Assembly (NCBI GenBank): GCA_030432315.1
Contig: JAUIHM010000004.1
Span: forward strand, 1-64,000
Origin: Alphaproteobacteria bacterium
GTDB lineage: Bacteria; Pseudomonadota; Alphaproteobacteria; Rhodobacterales; Rhodobacteraceae
DNA length: 64,000 nucleotides
Direction of reading: 5' to 3'
Positions 35,175 through 44,124 of this stretch are shown in pieces. Within the stretch, counting starts at the first letter, position 1, and each line of letters opens with the position of its first letter. Both the position numbers and the translations under genes were made by a program. The notes below the pieces were generated by a model. The model was not told where the DNA came from and did no database searches. It was given only the letters and a program-made list of their open reading frames with translations.

Positions 35175-35911
35175 CATGCGCGGGCCTGGAGGTTCTGCAG
35201 GGCGCGCAGGCGGCGGGCGCGGATTTCGGTGCGGGTGCGCAGCAGCACGAGACTGAGGAACAGCAGGATGAAGCCGGCGATACAGATCAGCAGGGGCCAG
35301 TAGAAGGCGTTGTCGACGTTCTCCTGTCTGTCGAGCGAGAGCGAGGGGCCCTGGTGCAGGCCCTGGGACCAGAAGAACACCGCATAGCGGGACAGCAGCG
35401 CGAAGACCGAGCCGACGAGGCAGAGCACGGCGGTGAGGTCGGCGGCGCGGTCCGGCTCATCGATGGCGTTCCAGAGGGCGATGTAGCCGAGGTAGAACAC
35501 GAACAGGATGAAAAACGAGGTCAGGCGCGGATCCCAGACCCACCAGGTGCCCCACATCGGCTGGCCCCAGACCGCGCCGGTGAAAAGCGCGATCACGGTC
35601 ATCACCGCGCCGACCGGTGCGGCGGCGCGGGCAGCGAGGGCGGAGACATGGTGGCGGCGGATGATCCAGATCAGCGAGGCGGCCAGCATCATCAGCCAGG
35701 CGTTGATCGCCATCAGCGCGGCTGGGACGTGCAGGAACAGGATCTTGACCGTGGATCCCTGGCGGTAGTCGTCCGGGGTGCCGAAGAAGCCCCAGGCGAG
35801 GCCGGTGGCGAGACAGAGCGCGGTGCCCGCCCAGAACCACGGCAGCGCCGCGCCGGAGACGCGGAGAAATTCGACGGGATTTGCGTAGCGCCAGATCGAC
35901 ATGGGGTGCAT
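35174..35911 (-). CDS. ccmC: Heme exporter permease CcmC
   Basis: 245 residues with six membrane spans and the tryptophan-rich periplasmic WWD segment (WGQPMWGTWWVWDPRLTS) flanked by conserved His residues, which presents haem to CcmE. The segment GIDEPDRAADLTA-like loop and C-terminal helix match the family. Start at 35911; an ATG at 35902 is an alternative. It is followed directly by ccmD. Confidence 0.95.
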   Translation of the reverse strand: MHPMSIWRYANPVEFLRVSGAALPWFWAGTALCLATGLAWGFFGTPDDYRQGSTVKILFLHVPAALMAINAWLMMLAASLIWIIRRHHVSALAARAAAPVGAVMTVIALFTGAVWGQPMWGTWWVWDPRLTSFFILFVFYLGYIALWNAIDEPDRAADLTAVLCLVGSVFALLSRYAVFFWSQGLHQGPSLSLDRQENVDNAFYWPLLICIAGFILLFLSLVLLRTRTEIRARRLRALQNLQARA

Positions 35912-35965
35912 TTACGGGAGAGCGGGGGGGCGGTGCAACAGGGTTCGGCTTCGGGCCGTGCCCGC

Positions 35966-36631
35966 TCACCGCAGGTTGATGCGCAGGGCGGCGGCGGCGG
36001 CGAAAGGGGCGAGGGCGAGGATGGCGAGGGTCAGGCCGGTGAGCAGCAGCAGCGGCGGTGTCGGGTCGGTGCCGTCGATGGCGGCGCGGACGGTGGCGGC
36101 GCCGAAGATCAGCGTGGGGATGTAGAGCGGCAGGACGAGGATCGAGAGCAGCAGGCCGCCGCGGCGGATGCCGACGGTCAGCGCCCCGCCGATGGCGCCG
36201 AGGAAGCTCAGGGCCGGGGTGCCGACGGCGAGGCTGGCAATAAGCCAGGGCGCGGCGGCGCCTGGCAGGTTCAGGGTGATGGCGAGCACCGGGGCGGCGA
36301 TCACCAGCGGCAGGCCGGTGGTCAGCCAGTGCGCGAGGCATTTGAGCGCGACGGTCATTTCCATCGGCAGCGGCGAGAGGGCGAGGATGTCGAGGGTGCC
36401 GTCCTCAAAATCGGTCTGGAACAGCCGGTCGAGCGACAGCAGGCAGGCGAGCAGCGCGCCGATCCACAGGGTTCCCACGGCGATGGTGGCGAGGCGGTCG
36501 GGGTCGGGGCCGGTGCCGAACGGGACCAGCAGGATGACCGTGAGAAAGAACGCCAGCCCGAGGCCGGCACCGCCCCCGGAGCGCAGGGCGAGCCGCAGTT
36601 CGCGGCCGAGGACGGCGCGCAGCGGGCTCAC
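35966..36631 (-). CDS. ccmB: Heme exporter permease CcmB
   Basis: 221 residues with about six hydrophobic helices; the start RAVLGRELRLALRSGG and the cytoplasmic loop FQTDFEDGTLDILALSPLPM are typical of CcmB. It forms the ABC complex with CcmA and CcmC. Its start overlaps the ccmA stop by 4 bp (ATGA). A 54-bp gap separates it from ccmC. Confidence 0.95.
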   Translation of the reverse strand: MSPLRAVLGRELRLALRSGGGAGLGLAFFLTVILLVPFGTGPDPDRLATIAVGTLWIGALLACLLSLDRLFQTDFEDGTLDILALSPLPMEMTVALKCLAHWLTTGLPLVIAAPVLAITLNLPGAAAPWLIASLAVGTPALSFLGAIGGALTVGIRRGGLLLSILVLPLYIPTLIFGAATVRAAIDGTDPTPPLLLLTGLTLAILALAPFAAAAALRINLR

Positions 36632-37293
36632 CGGGCGATGTCCGCGAGAAACGGATCCGGGCGCGCGGGACCGGTGGTGATGCCCGGCGGCGCGGGGGAC
36701 AGGGTCAGGGTGGCGGCACCGGCGAGGTCGAGATCGGTGTGGGTGGCGATCAGGGCCATGCCGCCTGCGGCGCGGTGGGCGCCGACAAGCCGGGTCAGTG
36801 CGGTGGTGGCCGCGGCGTCGAGTGAGACGGCCGGTTCGTCGAGCAGCCAGAGCCGCCGTGGGACGAGGGCGAGGCGGGCGAGGCCGAGGCGGCGCTTCTG
36901 GCCGGCGGAGCAGGCATGGGCGGCGCGGTCGGCCAGCGCGCCAAGGTCGAAGGCGTCGAGGGCCGCGTCGATACCGGCGGCACCGAGCAGGGCGGCCCAG
37001 AAGCGCAGGTTTTCCGCGACGGTCAGCTGTGGTTTGACCGCGTCGAGATGCCCGGCGAAGGCGACGGCTTCGGTCCAGGCGTCGCGGCTGGAGCCAAGGT
37101 GGATGCCGTCGAGGGTTGCGGTGCCGGATTCGGGCGGCAGCAGGCCGGCGAGGACCCGCAGCAGGGTCGACTTTCCGGCACCGTTCGGCCCGCGCAGCAG
37201 CGTGATGCCGCCGTCCTCAACGCGGTGCGAGAGGCCGGTGAGCACGGGCAGTCCGGCGCGGCTGCAGCAGAGGTCGGTGAATTCGAGTGCCAT
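36628..37293 (-). CDS. ccmA: Heme exporter ATP-binding protein CcmA
   Basis: 221 residues. Walker A GPNGAGKST near residue 37, signature CSAGQKRRLGLARL and Walker B LWLLDEPAVSLD are intact. The ATPase drives release of holo-CcmE from CcmCD rather than export of haem itself. The ATG at 37293 gives the family length; a frame to 37575 runs through the acnA promoter region and was rejected. First gene of the ccmABCDG operon, divergent from acnA. Confidence 0.95.
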   Translation of the reverse strand: MALEFTDLCCSRAGLPVLTGLSHRVEDGGITLLRGPNGAGKSTLLRVLAGLLPPESGTATLDGIHLGSSRDAWTEAVAFAGHLDAVKPQLTVAENLRFWAALLGAAGIDAALDAFDLGALADRAAHACSAGQKRRLGLARLALVPRRLWLLDEPAVSLDAAATTALTRLVGAHRAAGGMALIATHTDLDLAGAATLTLSPAPPGITTGPARPDPFLADIAR

Positions 37294-37519
37294 GGTCTTC
37301 GCATAGCCTGGCGGCAGCGGCGGGGGAAGGGCGTGCGGGAAGCGGCGCGGTCGCACGGTGCGGTCACCACCGGAGCCGCTTTCGCCGCGCGCGACGGTAA
37401 AAAGCCCGATTTTTTCGGTGTGCATTTGCATACAATCGGTCCGGGGCTGCTTGTAATCGGCGCTGCATTGCGGCATATCTTGGCTCAGTGCTGACATCCG
37501 AAGGGAGCAAAGAGCCACC

Positions 37520-40270
37520 ATGCCTATTTCAGTTGGGATCGATACAGCCGGAACCCGCAGAACTCTGAATGTCAACGGCAGGGAGTATGCCTATTACTCC
37601 ATCGCCGCCGCAGAGGAGGCGGGCCTGGGGCAGTTCGGTTCGCTGCCGGCGTCGCTGAAGGTGGTCCTGGAAAATCTGCTTCGTTTTGAAGATGACAAGA
37701 CGGTGTCGGTCGACGACATCAGGGCGTTTTCGGAATGGGCGGCGCAGGGCGGGCAGAACCCGCGCGAAATCGCCTATCGGCCTGCGCGGGTGCTGATGCA
37801 GGATTTCACCGGGGTTCCGGCGGTGGTCGACCTTGCTGCGATGCGGGATGCGATGGTGTCGCTCGGGGGTGATCCGGAAAAGATCAACCCGCTCAACCCG
37901 GTGGATCTGGTGATCGACCACAGCGTGATGATCGACGAGTTCGGCAATCCGCGCGCGTTCCAGATGAACGTGGACCGGGAATACGAGCGCAACATGGAGC
38001 GCTATACCTTCCTGAAATGGGGGCAGAGCGCGTTTGACAATTTCCGCGTCGTGCCGCCGGGCACCGGCATCTGCCACCAGGTGAACCTGGAGTATCTGTC
38101 GCAGACCGTCTGGACCGACACTGATCAGCAGGGCGTGACGGTGGCCTATCCCGATACGCTGGTTGGCACCGACAGCCACACTACCATGGTCAACGGCCTC
38201 GCGGTGCTTGGCTGGGGCGTGGGCGGAATCGAGGCGGAAGCCGCGATGCTCGGCCAGCCTGTGTCGATGCTGATCCCCGAGGTCGTCGGTTTCAAGCTGA
38301 CCGGAGCTATGGTCGAGGGCACCACGGCGACCGACCTGGTGCTCAAGGTCGTGCAGATGCTGCGCAAGAAGGGTGTGGTCGGCAAGTTCGTCGAGTTCTA
38401 TGGCGAGGGTCTTGACCGTCTGCCGCTGGCGGACCGGGCGACGATCGCCAACATGGCGCCGGAATACGGTGCGACCTGCGGTTTCTTCCCGATTGACGAC
38501 GAGACGCTGCGCTATCTGCGGGTCACCGGTCGCGATGAGGACCGGATCGCCCTCGTCGAAGCCTATGCCCGGGAAAACGGTTTCTGGCGCGGGCCGGACT
38601 ACGATCCGGTTTACACCGACACGCTGCATCTCGACATGGGCGAGATCGTTCCGGCGATTTCCGGACCGAAACGGCCGCAGGATTACGTATCGCTCGACGC
38701 TTCGGCATCGGAATTCCTCAAGGTCGTGTCCCAGTACCGTGGCGTCGACGCGTCCGAGGGCGCGAAGGAAATGGCCGCCGAAGGTCCGGCGCCGGCTGCG
38801 CCCGCCGATCCGCGCAAATCGGTCGCGGTCAAGGGGCAGGATTACAGCCTGCGGGACGGATCGGTGGTGATCGCCTCGATCACCTCGTGCACCAATACCT
38901 CGAACCCCTATGTGATGATCGGCGCGGGGCTTGTCGCCCGCAAGGCGCGGGCGCTGGGGCTGAACCGCAAGCCGTGGGTCAAGACCTCGCTGGCTCCGGG
39001 CTCTCAGGTGGTTTCGGAATATCTGGAGGCCGCCGGTCTGCAGGAAGATCTCGACGCGGTGGGCTTCAACCTGGTCGGATACGGCTGCACCACCTGTATC
39101 GGCAACTCGGGACCGATTGCCCCCGAACTCAGTGCGGCGATCGCCGAGGGTGAGCTGATGGCAACGTCGGTTCTCTCGGGCAACCGCAATTTCGAGGGCC
39201 GGATCAGCCCCGACGTGCGGGCGAACTATCTCGCCTCGCCGCCGCTGGTCGTCGCCTATGCGCTGGCCGGCGACATGAACATCGACCTGACCACCGAGCC
39301 GCTCGGGCAGGGCAGTGACGGTCAGGACGTCTATCTGAAGGATGTCTGGCCGACGACCCAGGAGATCGCGGACCTGGTCGAAAAGACCGTGACCCGCGAG
39401 GCGTTCCAGTCGAAATATGCCGACGTATTCAAGGGCGACGAGAAATGGCAGGGCGTCGAGACCACCGACAGCCTGACCTACGACTGGCCGCCGACCTCGA
39501 CCTATGTGCAGAACCCGCCGTATTTCCAGGGGATGGGCAAGGACGCCGGTGTGATTTCTGACATCAAGGACGCCAAGATACTGGCGCTGCTTGGGGACAT
39601 GATCACCACCGACCACATTTCGCCCGCAGGCTCGTTCAAGGAAACCACACCGGCCGGCAAATATCTGATCGAACGCCAGGTGGAGCCGCGTCAGTTCAAC
39701 TCCTACGGCTCGCGCCGGGGCAACCATGAGATCATGATGCGCGGCACCTTTGCCAACATCCGGATCAAAAACGAGATGCTGGACGGGGTAGAGGGCGGTT
39801 ACACCAAAGGCCCGGACGGCGCGCAGACCTCGATCTTCGATGCGGCAATGGCATACCAGGAACAGGGCACGCCTCTGGTTATTTTCGGCGGCGAGCAGTA
39901 TGGCGCGGGGTCTTCGCGGGACTGGGCGGCGAAAGGTACCGCGCTGCTGGGCGTCAAGGCGGTGATCGCCGAGAACTTCGAGCGTATCCACCGCTCCAAC
40001 CTGGTTGGCATGGGTGTGATCCCGTTTGAGTTCACCGGCGGCGATACGCGCAAGTCGCTGAAGCTGACCGGTGACGAGACGGTGTCGATTTCAGGTCTGG
40101 CCGGCGGGGTGAAGCCGCTGGCCGAGGTTCCGGCCACCATCACATATGCGGATGGATCGGTTAAGGAGATCACCCTCAAATGCCGGATCGATACGGCTGT
40201 CGAGATTGAGTATGTGGAGAACGGCGGGGTGCTGCATTACGTTCTGCGCAACCTCGCCCGCTCGGCCTGA
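37520..40270 (+). CDS. acnA: Aconitate hydratase A
   Basis: 916 residues, AcnA/IRP1-type. The [4Fe-4S] ligands are Cys457 (SITSCTNTSNP), Cys523 and Cys526 (GYGCTTCIGNSGP), and the swivel domain with GGEQYGAGSSRDWAAKG is present. It converts citrate to isocitrate in the TCA cycle. A purine-rich GAAGGGAG site precedes the ATG. Divergent from ccmA across 226 bp. Two strong hairpins follow the stop (40286 and 40322), so the transcript ends before the sulfatase. Confidence 0.97.
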   Translation: MPISVGIDTAGTRRTLNVNGREYAYYSIAAAEEAGLGQFGSLPASLKVVLENLLRFEDDKTVSVDDIRAFSEWAAQGGQNPREIAYRPARVLMQDFTGVPAVVDLAAMRDAMVSLGGDPEKINPLNPVDLVIDHSVMIDEFGNPRAFQMNVDREYERNMERYTFLKWGQSAFDNFRVVPPGTGICHQVNLEYLSQTVWTDTDQQGVTVAYPDTLVGTDSHTTMVNGLAVLGWGVGGIEAEAAMLGQPVSMLIPEVVGFKLTGAMVEGTTATDLVLKVVQMLRKKGVVGKFVEFYGEGLDRLPLADRATIANMAPEYGATCGFFPIDDETLRYLRVTGRDEDRIALVEAYARENGFWRGPDYDPVYTDTLHLDMGEIVPAISGPKRPQDYVSLDASASEFLKVVSQYRGVDASEGAKEMAAEGPAPAAPADPRKSVAVKGQDYSLRDGSVVIASITSCTNTSNPYVMIGAGLVARKARALGLNRKPWVKTSLAPGSQVVSEYLEAAGLQEDLDAVGFNLVGYGCTTCIGNSGPIAPELSAAIAEGELMATSVLSGNRNFEGRISPDVRANYLASPPLVVAYALAGDMNIDLTTEPLGQGSDGQDVYLKDVWPTTQEIADLVEKTVTREAFQSKYADVFKGDEKWQGVETTDSLTYDWPPTSTYVQNPPYFQGMGKDAGVISDIKDAKILALLGDMITTDHISPAGSFKETTPAGKYLIERQVEPRQFNSYGSRRGNHEIMMRGTFANIRIKNEMLDGVEGGYTKGPDGAQTSIFDAAMAYQEQGTPLVIFGGEQYGAGSSRDWAAKGTALLGVKAVIAENFERIHRSNLVGMGVIPFEFTGGDTRKSLKLTGDETVSISGLAGGVKPLAEVPATITYADGSVKEITLKCRIDTAVEIEYVENGGVLHYVLRNLARSA

Positions 40271-40285
40271 TGTCTGTCAGACCAT

Positions 40286-40308
40286 GACCGCTTCAGGTTG
40301 AAGCGGTC
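40286..40308 (+). terminator. First terminator-like hairpin after acnA
   Basis: GACCGCTTCA (40286-40295) and TGAAGCGGTC (40299-40308) form a perfect 10-bp stem with a 3-base loop, followed by CCTGTTT. Its T-run is short, but a second hairpin follows. Confidence 0.6.
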
Positions 40309-40321
40309 CCTGTTTCAGAGC

Positions 40322-40358
40322 AGTCCCGTCCTGGGGTCAGGGCGGGACTTCTTGCTTG
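40322..40358 (+). terminator. Second terminator hairpin after acnA
   Basis: A 12-bp stem (AGTCCCGTCCTG at 40322-40333 with its complement to 40349, one G-U pair, loop GGGT) followed by TCTTGCTT. Together with the hairpin at 40286 it isolates acnA from the sulfatase. Confidence 0.7.
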
Positions 40359-40534
40359 GGCTGCCGTCGTTTCCGTGACATGCCGGGGCAGGGCAGAGCG
40401 CGGTCAGATTTCTCGGTCTCCGTGCGCACAACGCCATTGTCGGCATCGTCCGAGTGCAGGGGACGGGCGAAAAAGGCTCCCGCAGTCAAAATGCAAAATT
40501 GCCGTACCGGCTTCAGGTCTTATATAAAGACTGC

Positions 40535-42049
40535 ATGAGATGCATTTTTATCCTGTTTGACAGTCTGAACCGTGCCGCACTGCCGGCGTATGGCGGCACC
40601 ATGCTGCCGAATTTCGCCCGACTCGCGGCGCGCGGCACGGTTTTTGAGAACCATTATGTCGGCAGCATGCCCTGCATGCCCGCCCGTCGCGACATGATGA
40701 CCGGCAAACTCAATTTTCTGCATCGGGGGTGGGGGCCGCTCGAACCGTTCGATCTGTCGTTCCCGGACCTGCTTCGGGACTCCGGGATCTATTCGCACCT
40801 GATTACCGACCATTACCATTATTTCGAGGATGGCGGCTTCGGGTATCACGGCCGATACGACAGCTGGGATTTCATTCGGGGGCAGGAAAAGGACAAATGG
40901 CGCCCGACCATCGCTCCGGGACTCGACGACTGGCAGCAACGGTTTGATCCGTCGCAGCGCGATCATACCACCGATCCGAACGGGAAAGCCGCCTATTACG
41001 CCAGCCACCGTCATCTCAGCGAAACCGGAGGGTTCCCGCTTACCCGGTGCTTTGATGCGGCAATTGATTTTGTTGGCGCCCATGCCGAAACGGACAACTG
41101 GTTTCTCCAGCTCGAATGTTTCGATCCGCATGAGCCGTTCTTTTTGGGGGATGAAGAGCCGGCGGAGGCCGGGGAAGCGGCGATTTTCGACTGGCCGGCC
41201 TATGGTCGGAACACGCTTGAACCGGACAGGCTGGATCAGTTGCGCAGCCGTTATCGCACTCTGGTCGAGCGCTGTGACCGCGAACTGGGGCGGCTGCTTG
41301 ATGAACTTGATGAACGCGGCCTCTGGGACGACACGGTGGTAATCCTGACGACCGACCATGGCCTGATGCTGGGCGAGAAGGAATTCCTCGGCAAGAACCG
41401 GCCTCCCTTCTACAACGAGGTGGCGCACATCCCGCTGATTGTCGCCGCTCCCGAATCTGTCGCACCGGCCATGCCGCGTGTTCCCGCGCTGACCCAGACA
41501 ATCGACCTGATGCCGACGTTCCTCGATGTCTTCGGCTGTCCGGCACAGCCCGACATTGCCGGGCGTTCGCTGCTGCCGCTTCTCAGGGCAGAAGTGAAGA
41601 GTATCCACGACGGCATTCTCTACGGGCAGTTTGGCGCGGCCCTCAATTACACCGACGGGATCACGACCTGCTTTCGCTATCCGCGCGCGGATGCAGGTGA
41701 CCTCAACCAGTACACCCTCATGCCGACCCACATGCGCAGCCATTTTGAACGGCTGGAATTCGAAGGTGCGGAAACGGTTGCGGACATGCCCTATTCCCGC
41801 GGCTTTCCTGTCTGGCGCCTGCCGATGAAAGCCGACGCGAGGGCCAACATGATTGGACGCTATCCGCTCCTCGACGCCAGCGACGCGCTGTTCGACCTTT
41901 CCTCCGACCCCGGTCAGACGAATCCGCTGAACGACGCGGCCCGCAGCGAGGCCTGTTACCGGCGGATGGCGGAGTTGCTGGAGCAGCACGAGGCGCCGGC
42001 GGAAATCTTCGCCCGCTTTGGTTTGGACGGAATTTTGGACGGGGCGTGA
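40535..42049 (+). CDS. Formylglycine-type sulfatase (sulfatase-like hydrolase)
   Basis: 504 residues. The core sulfatase signature CMPAR (Cys47 to Arg51 in SMPCMPARRDMMTG) marks the cysteine that is converted to formylglycine. A metal-binding N-terminus FDSLNRAALPAYGG and the later TTDHGLMLGE are present. The N-terminal site reads D-S-L-N-R rather than a DD pair, as in a subgroup with N in that position. The likely substrate is a sulfate or phosphonate ester. There is no signal peptide, so it is cytosolic. The ATG at 40535 is chosen; no strong ribosome binding site is visible. It lies convergent to the ion-channel gene. Confidence 0.82.
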   Translation: MRCIFILFDSLNRAALPAYGGTMLPNFARLAARGTVFENHYVGSMPCMPARRDMMTGKLNFLHRGWGPLEPFDLSFPDLLRDSGIYSHLITDHYHYFEDGGFGYHGRYDSWDFIRGQEKDKWRPTIAPGLDDWQQRFDPSQRDHTTDPNGKAAYYASHRHLSETGGFPLTRCFDAAIDFVGAHAETDNWFLQLECFDPHEPFFLGDEEPAEAGEAAIFDWPAYGRNTLEPDRLDQLRSRYRTLVERCDRELGRLLDELDERGLWDDTVVILTTDHGLMLGEKEFLGKNRPPFYNEVAHIPLIVAAPESVAPAMPRVPALTQTIDLMPTFLDVFGCPAQPDIAGRSLLPLLRAEVKSIHDGILYGQFGAALNYTDGITTCFRYPRADAGDLNQYTLMPTHMRSHFERLEFEGAETVADMPYSRGFPVWRLPMKADARANMIGRYPLLDASDALFDLSSDPGQTNPLNDAARSEACYRRMAELLEQHEAPAEIFARFGLDGILDGA

Positions 42050-42075
42050 GACCGGACCTTCGGAGCGCGCAGGGC

Positions 42076-43104
42076 TTAGTAGATCAGTCCGATCCAGCCC
42101 GCCGCGAGCAGGAGCGGAAACAGCATGCGGGAGGCAATGTCGATCTGCCGGGCCAGGCGGTCGCGGCCTGATCCGGCGAGCAGTCCGGTGGTCAGTGCCT
42201 CGACCATCGACAGGAACACCAGGGCCAGCGCCCAGATCAGCATCTTGTCGAGAATGGTGAGGTAGCTGAGATCGGGAAGTTTGGTCGAGATCGACAGGGT
42301 GAAAGCGATTGTGGTCAGCATTGCGGTCGCTCCGAGACCGATCTGAAACTCCAGTTTTCCCACGGGCACCCAGAAGACAATCCAGGACATGGCGACCACC
42401 AGCAGCAACGGCAGGAAGACCCGGTAGATGTAATAGACCGGAATGCGGTCGGCGTTGATCGTCAGGGTCATGATGCTCAGATCCCGGCCCAGCATCTCCG
42501 CCATGGCAACGCGTTCGTCGAGCCCGATGCCGGTGACGTCCCAGCCTTCGATGTTGAGGCGCGGTGAGAGGTGCGAACCGGTTTCATCCGGGATCAGCCG
42601 CAGTTCCTCGCTGGAGCGGTTGGGGACGACAAACTCCAGATTGAAAGCCTGGGTGTCGAATGGAAAGCGGTGCAGTTCGTGGTAGGTTGAAATCATTCCC
42701 GTGTAGCGCTGGACGTAGGTGACCGCGCCGTCGTCCCCGATTACCACCTGTTCGCGCGCCTGCTGGTAGGTGGTGCGCAGCTGCGAGGAATTGACCAGGG
42801 TCAGTTGTGGAAACCAGACGTCGGTGACGGCAAAGCGGCAGCCGGGGAAGCCGGCAAGGCGCGGGTCACGCCAGGTCATGGTCAGCCGGATGTCGGTGTC
42901 GATCTGCTGGTCCGCGTCATCGACACCAAGAACGTCGAGCACCAGAAACGACATGGTGACCTCGGTGGGGGTTCCTTCGGGATCGGGGCGCTCGCCGGTC
43001 TGCAGGTCCGGCAGGTCGCACAGTTCTTCGGCGGCTGCGATCCCGGTCAGAAGGCAGGAGGCGCCCAGCACCGCCAGCAGGCGGCATGCCCGTTTGATCC
43101 ACAT
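42076..43104 (-). CDS. Prokaryotic pentameric ligand-gated ion channel (Cys-loop family without the Cys-loop)
   Basis: 342 residues: signal peptide (1-25), a beta-sandwich extracellular domain (about 26-220) with FPFDTQ at residues 147-152 in place of the cystine loop, then M1 (223-245) after ADRIPVYYIYR, M2 (256-274, GATAMLTTIAFTLSISTKLP), M3 (286-308) and M4 (324-342). The M2-M3 linker LPDLSYLTILD and the short M3-M4 loop match GLIC/ELIC-type channels. The ligand, which might be protons or a small molecule, cannot be predicted. The gene is convergent with the sulfatase. Confidence 0.88.
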   Translation of the reverse strand: MWIKRACRLLAVLGASCLLTGIAAAEELCDLPDLQTGERPDPEGTPTEVTMSFLVLDVLGVDDADQQIDTDIRLTMTWRDPRLAGFPGCRFAVTDVWFPQLTLVNSSQLRTTYQQAREQVVIGDDGAVTYVQRYTGMISTYHELHRFPFDTQAFNLEFVVPNRSSEELRLIPDETGSHLSPRLNIEGWDVTGIGLDERVAMAEMLGRDLSIMTLTINADRIPVYYIYRVFLPLLLVVAMSWIVFWVPVGKLEFQIGLGATAMLTTIAFTLSISTKLPDLSYLTILDKMLIWALALVFLSMVEALTTGLLAGSGRDRLARQIDIASRMLFPLLLAAGWIGLIY

Positions 43105-43402
43105 TCCGACTCACCCCCCGGCCAGATCCTTGACGGATCACTCTACAGCGTTTTGGAAACCACCGTATCGCCTTTCGCGCCATTGCGCTGCCGGGACGGT
43201 GCCGTGGCACCGGGCACCGGCGGACGCATGGGGGGGGGCCTCTGCGGAATCGTGGGGAAATCGACGCCTCCGGATTGCACCCGCGGACGCTGTTGTGCCG
43301 CTGCAACGCAGTGGTTTTCGTCACATCTGATCGCGAAGGCTTGACTGGTATGCGGGCTGGACTTGGGGGTAGGTGTGATGCAGGGAACTCAAGGAAGCCG
43401 GA

Positions 43403-44107
43403 ATGCCTGTCGTACTGCTGTTGGTGCTCGGAATGATTTTCGCCGTTTTGCCGGAGGCGACCAGGGCACAGCAGAACGTGGTTCTGATGGAACTTTTCAC
43501 CAGCCAGGGATGTTCCTCCTGTCCGCCCGCCGATGAGCTGCTGCCGGAGTTCGCGGCACTGCCGGGAGTGGTGGCGCTGGCGCTGCATGTCGACTACTGG
43601 GACTATCTCGGCTGGAAGGACACGTTCGGTCAGGCCAAGTTCACCAAACGGCAGCGGGGCTATTCCAAGGCGATGCGGCACCGGTCGATCTATACGCCGC
43701 AGATGATCGTCCAGGGGGAAACCGCGCTGGTCGGGCACAAGGGGCAGAAGATACTCGACAGCGTTCGGCAGCACCAGGCGCGGCCGCCGAAGGTGGCGCT
43801 GAACGTGGCGCGGACCGATGGCAGGCTGGATATCGACGTTTCGTCGCCGGCGCGTCTCAAAGGCCCGCTCGACATTCACGTGGTGCGCTACGTGCCCTCG
43901 CATGAGGTACTGATCCGTGGTGGCGAGAATGCGGGCAGGACCATCAATTACACCAACATCGTCACCGACTGGACCACCGTTGCGAGTTGGGACGGTATTG
44001 AGCCGGCGACGTTCAGCGTTGACGGCTATGGCGAGGAGGGGCCGCTGGTGGTGATCGTGCAGGAACGCGCCACCGGGCCGGTGATGGCAGCGGCGGCGTT
44101 CCGGTGA
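43403..44107 (+). CDS. DUF1223 family periplasmic protein
   Basis: 234 residues with a signal peptide (VVLLLVLGMIFAVLPEA) and a thioredoxin-like fold carrying the CSSC motif in LFTSQGCSSCPPADELL, typical of DUF1223. The family is common in alphaproteobacteria and without proven function; a thiol-redox role is plausible. The ATG at 43403 has GGAAGCCGGA upstream. It is convergent with the acyltransferase gene 17 bp on. The 298-bp region before it shows a TTGACT box at about 43342 and nothing else I can assign. Confidence 0.82.
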   Translation: MPVVLLLVLGMIFAVLPEATRAQQNVVLMELFTSQGCSSCPPADELLPEFAALPGVVALALHVDYWDYLGWKDTFGQAKFTKRQRGYSKAMRHRSIYTPQMIVQGETALVGHKGQKILDSVRQHQARPPKVALNVARTDGRLDIDVSSPARLKGPLDIHVVRYVPSHEVLIRGGENAGRTINYTNIVTDWTTVASWDGIEPATFSVDGYGEEGPLVVIVQERATGPVMAAAAFR

Positions 44108-44124
44108 TCTGCCGCTGAGACGGA

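Noticed and set aside
34799-37306. 835-codon plus-strand frame over the ccm genes
   Set aside because: Antisense to five well-supported ccm genes; Gly/Arg/Glu-rich repetitive composition only.
37529-39991. 820-codon minus-strand frame across acnA
   Set aside because: Shadow of acnA with His/Arg-rich composition.
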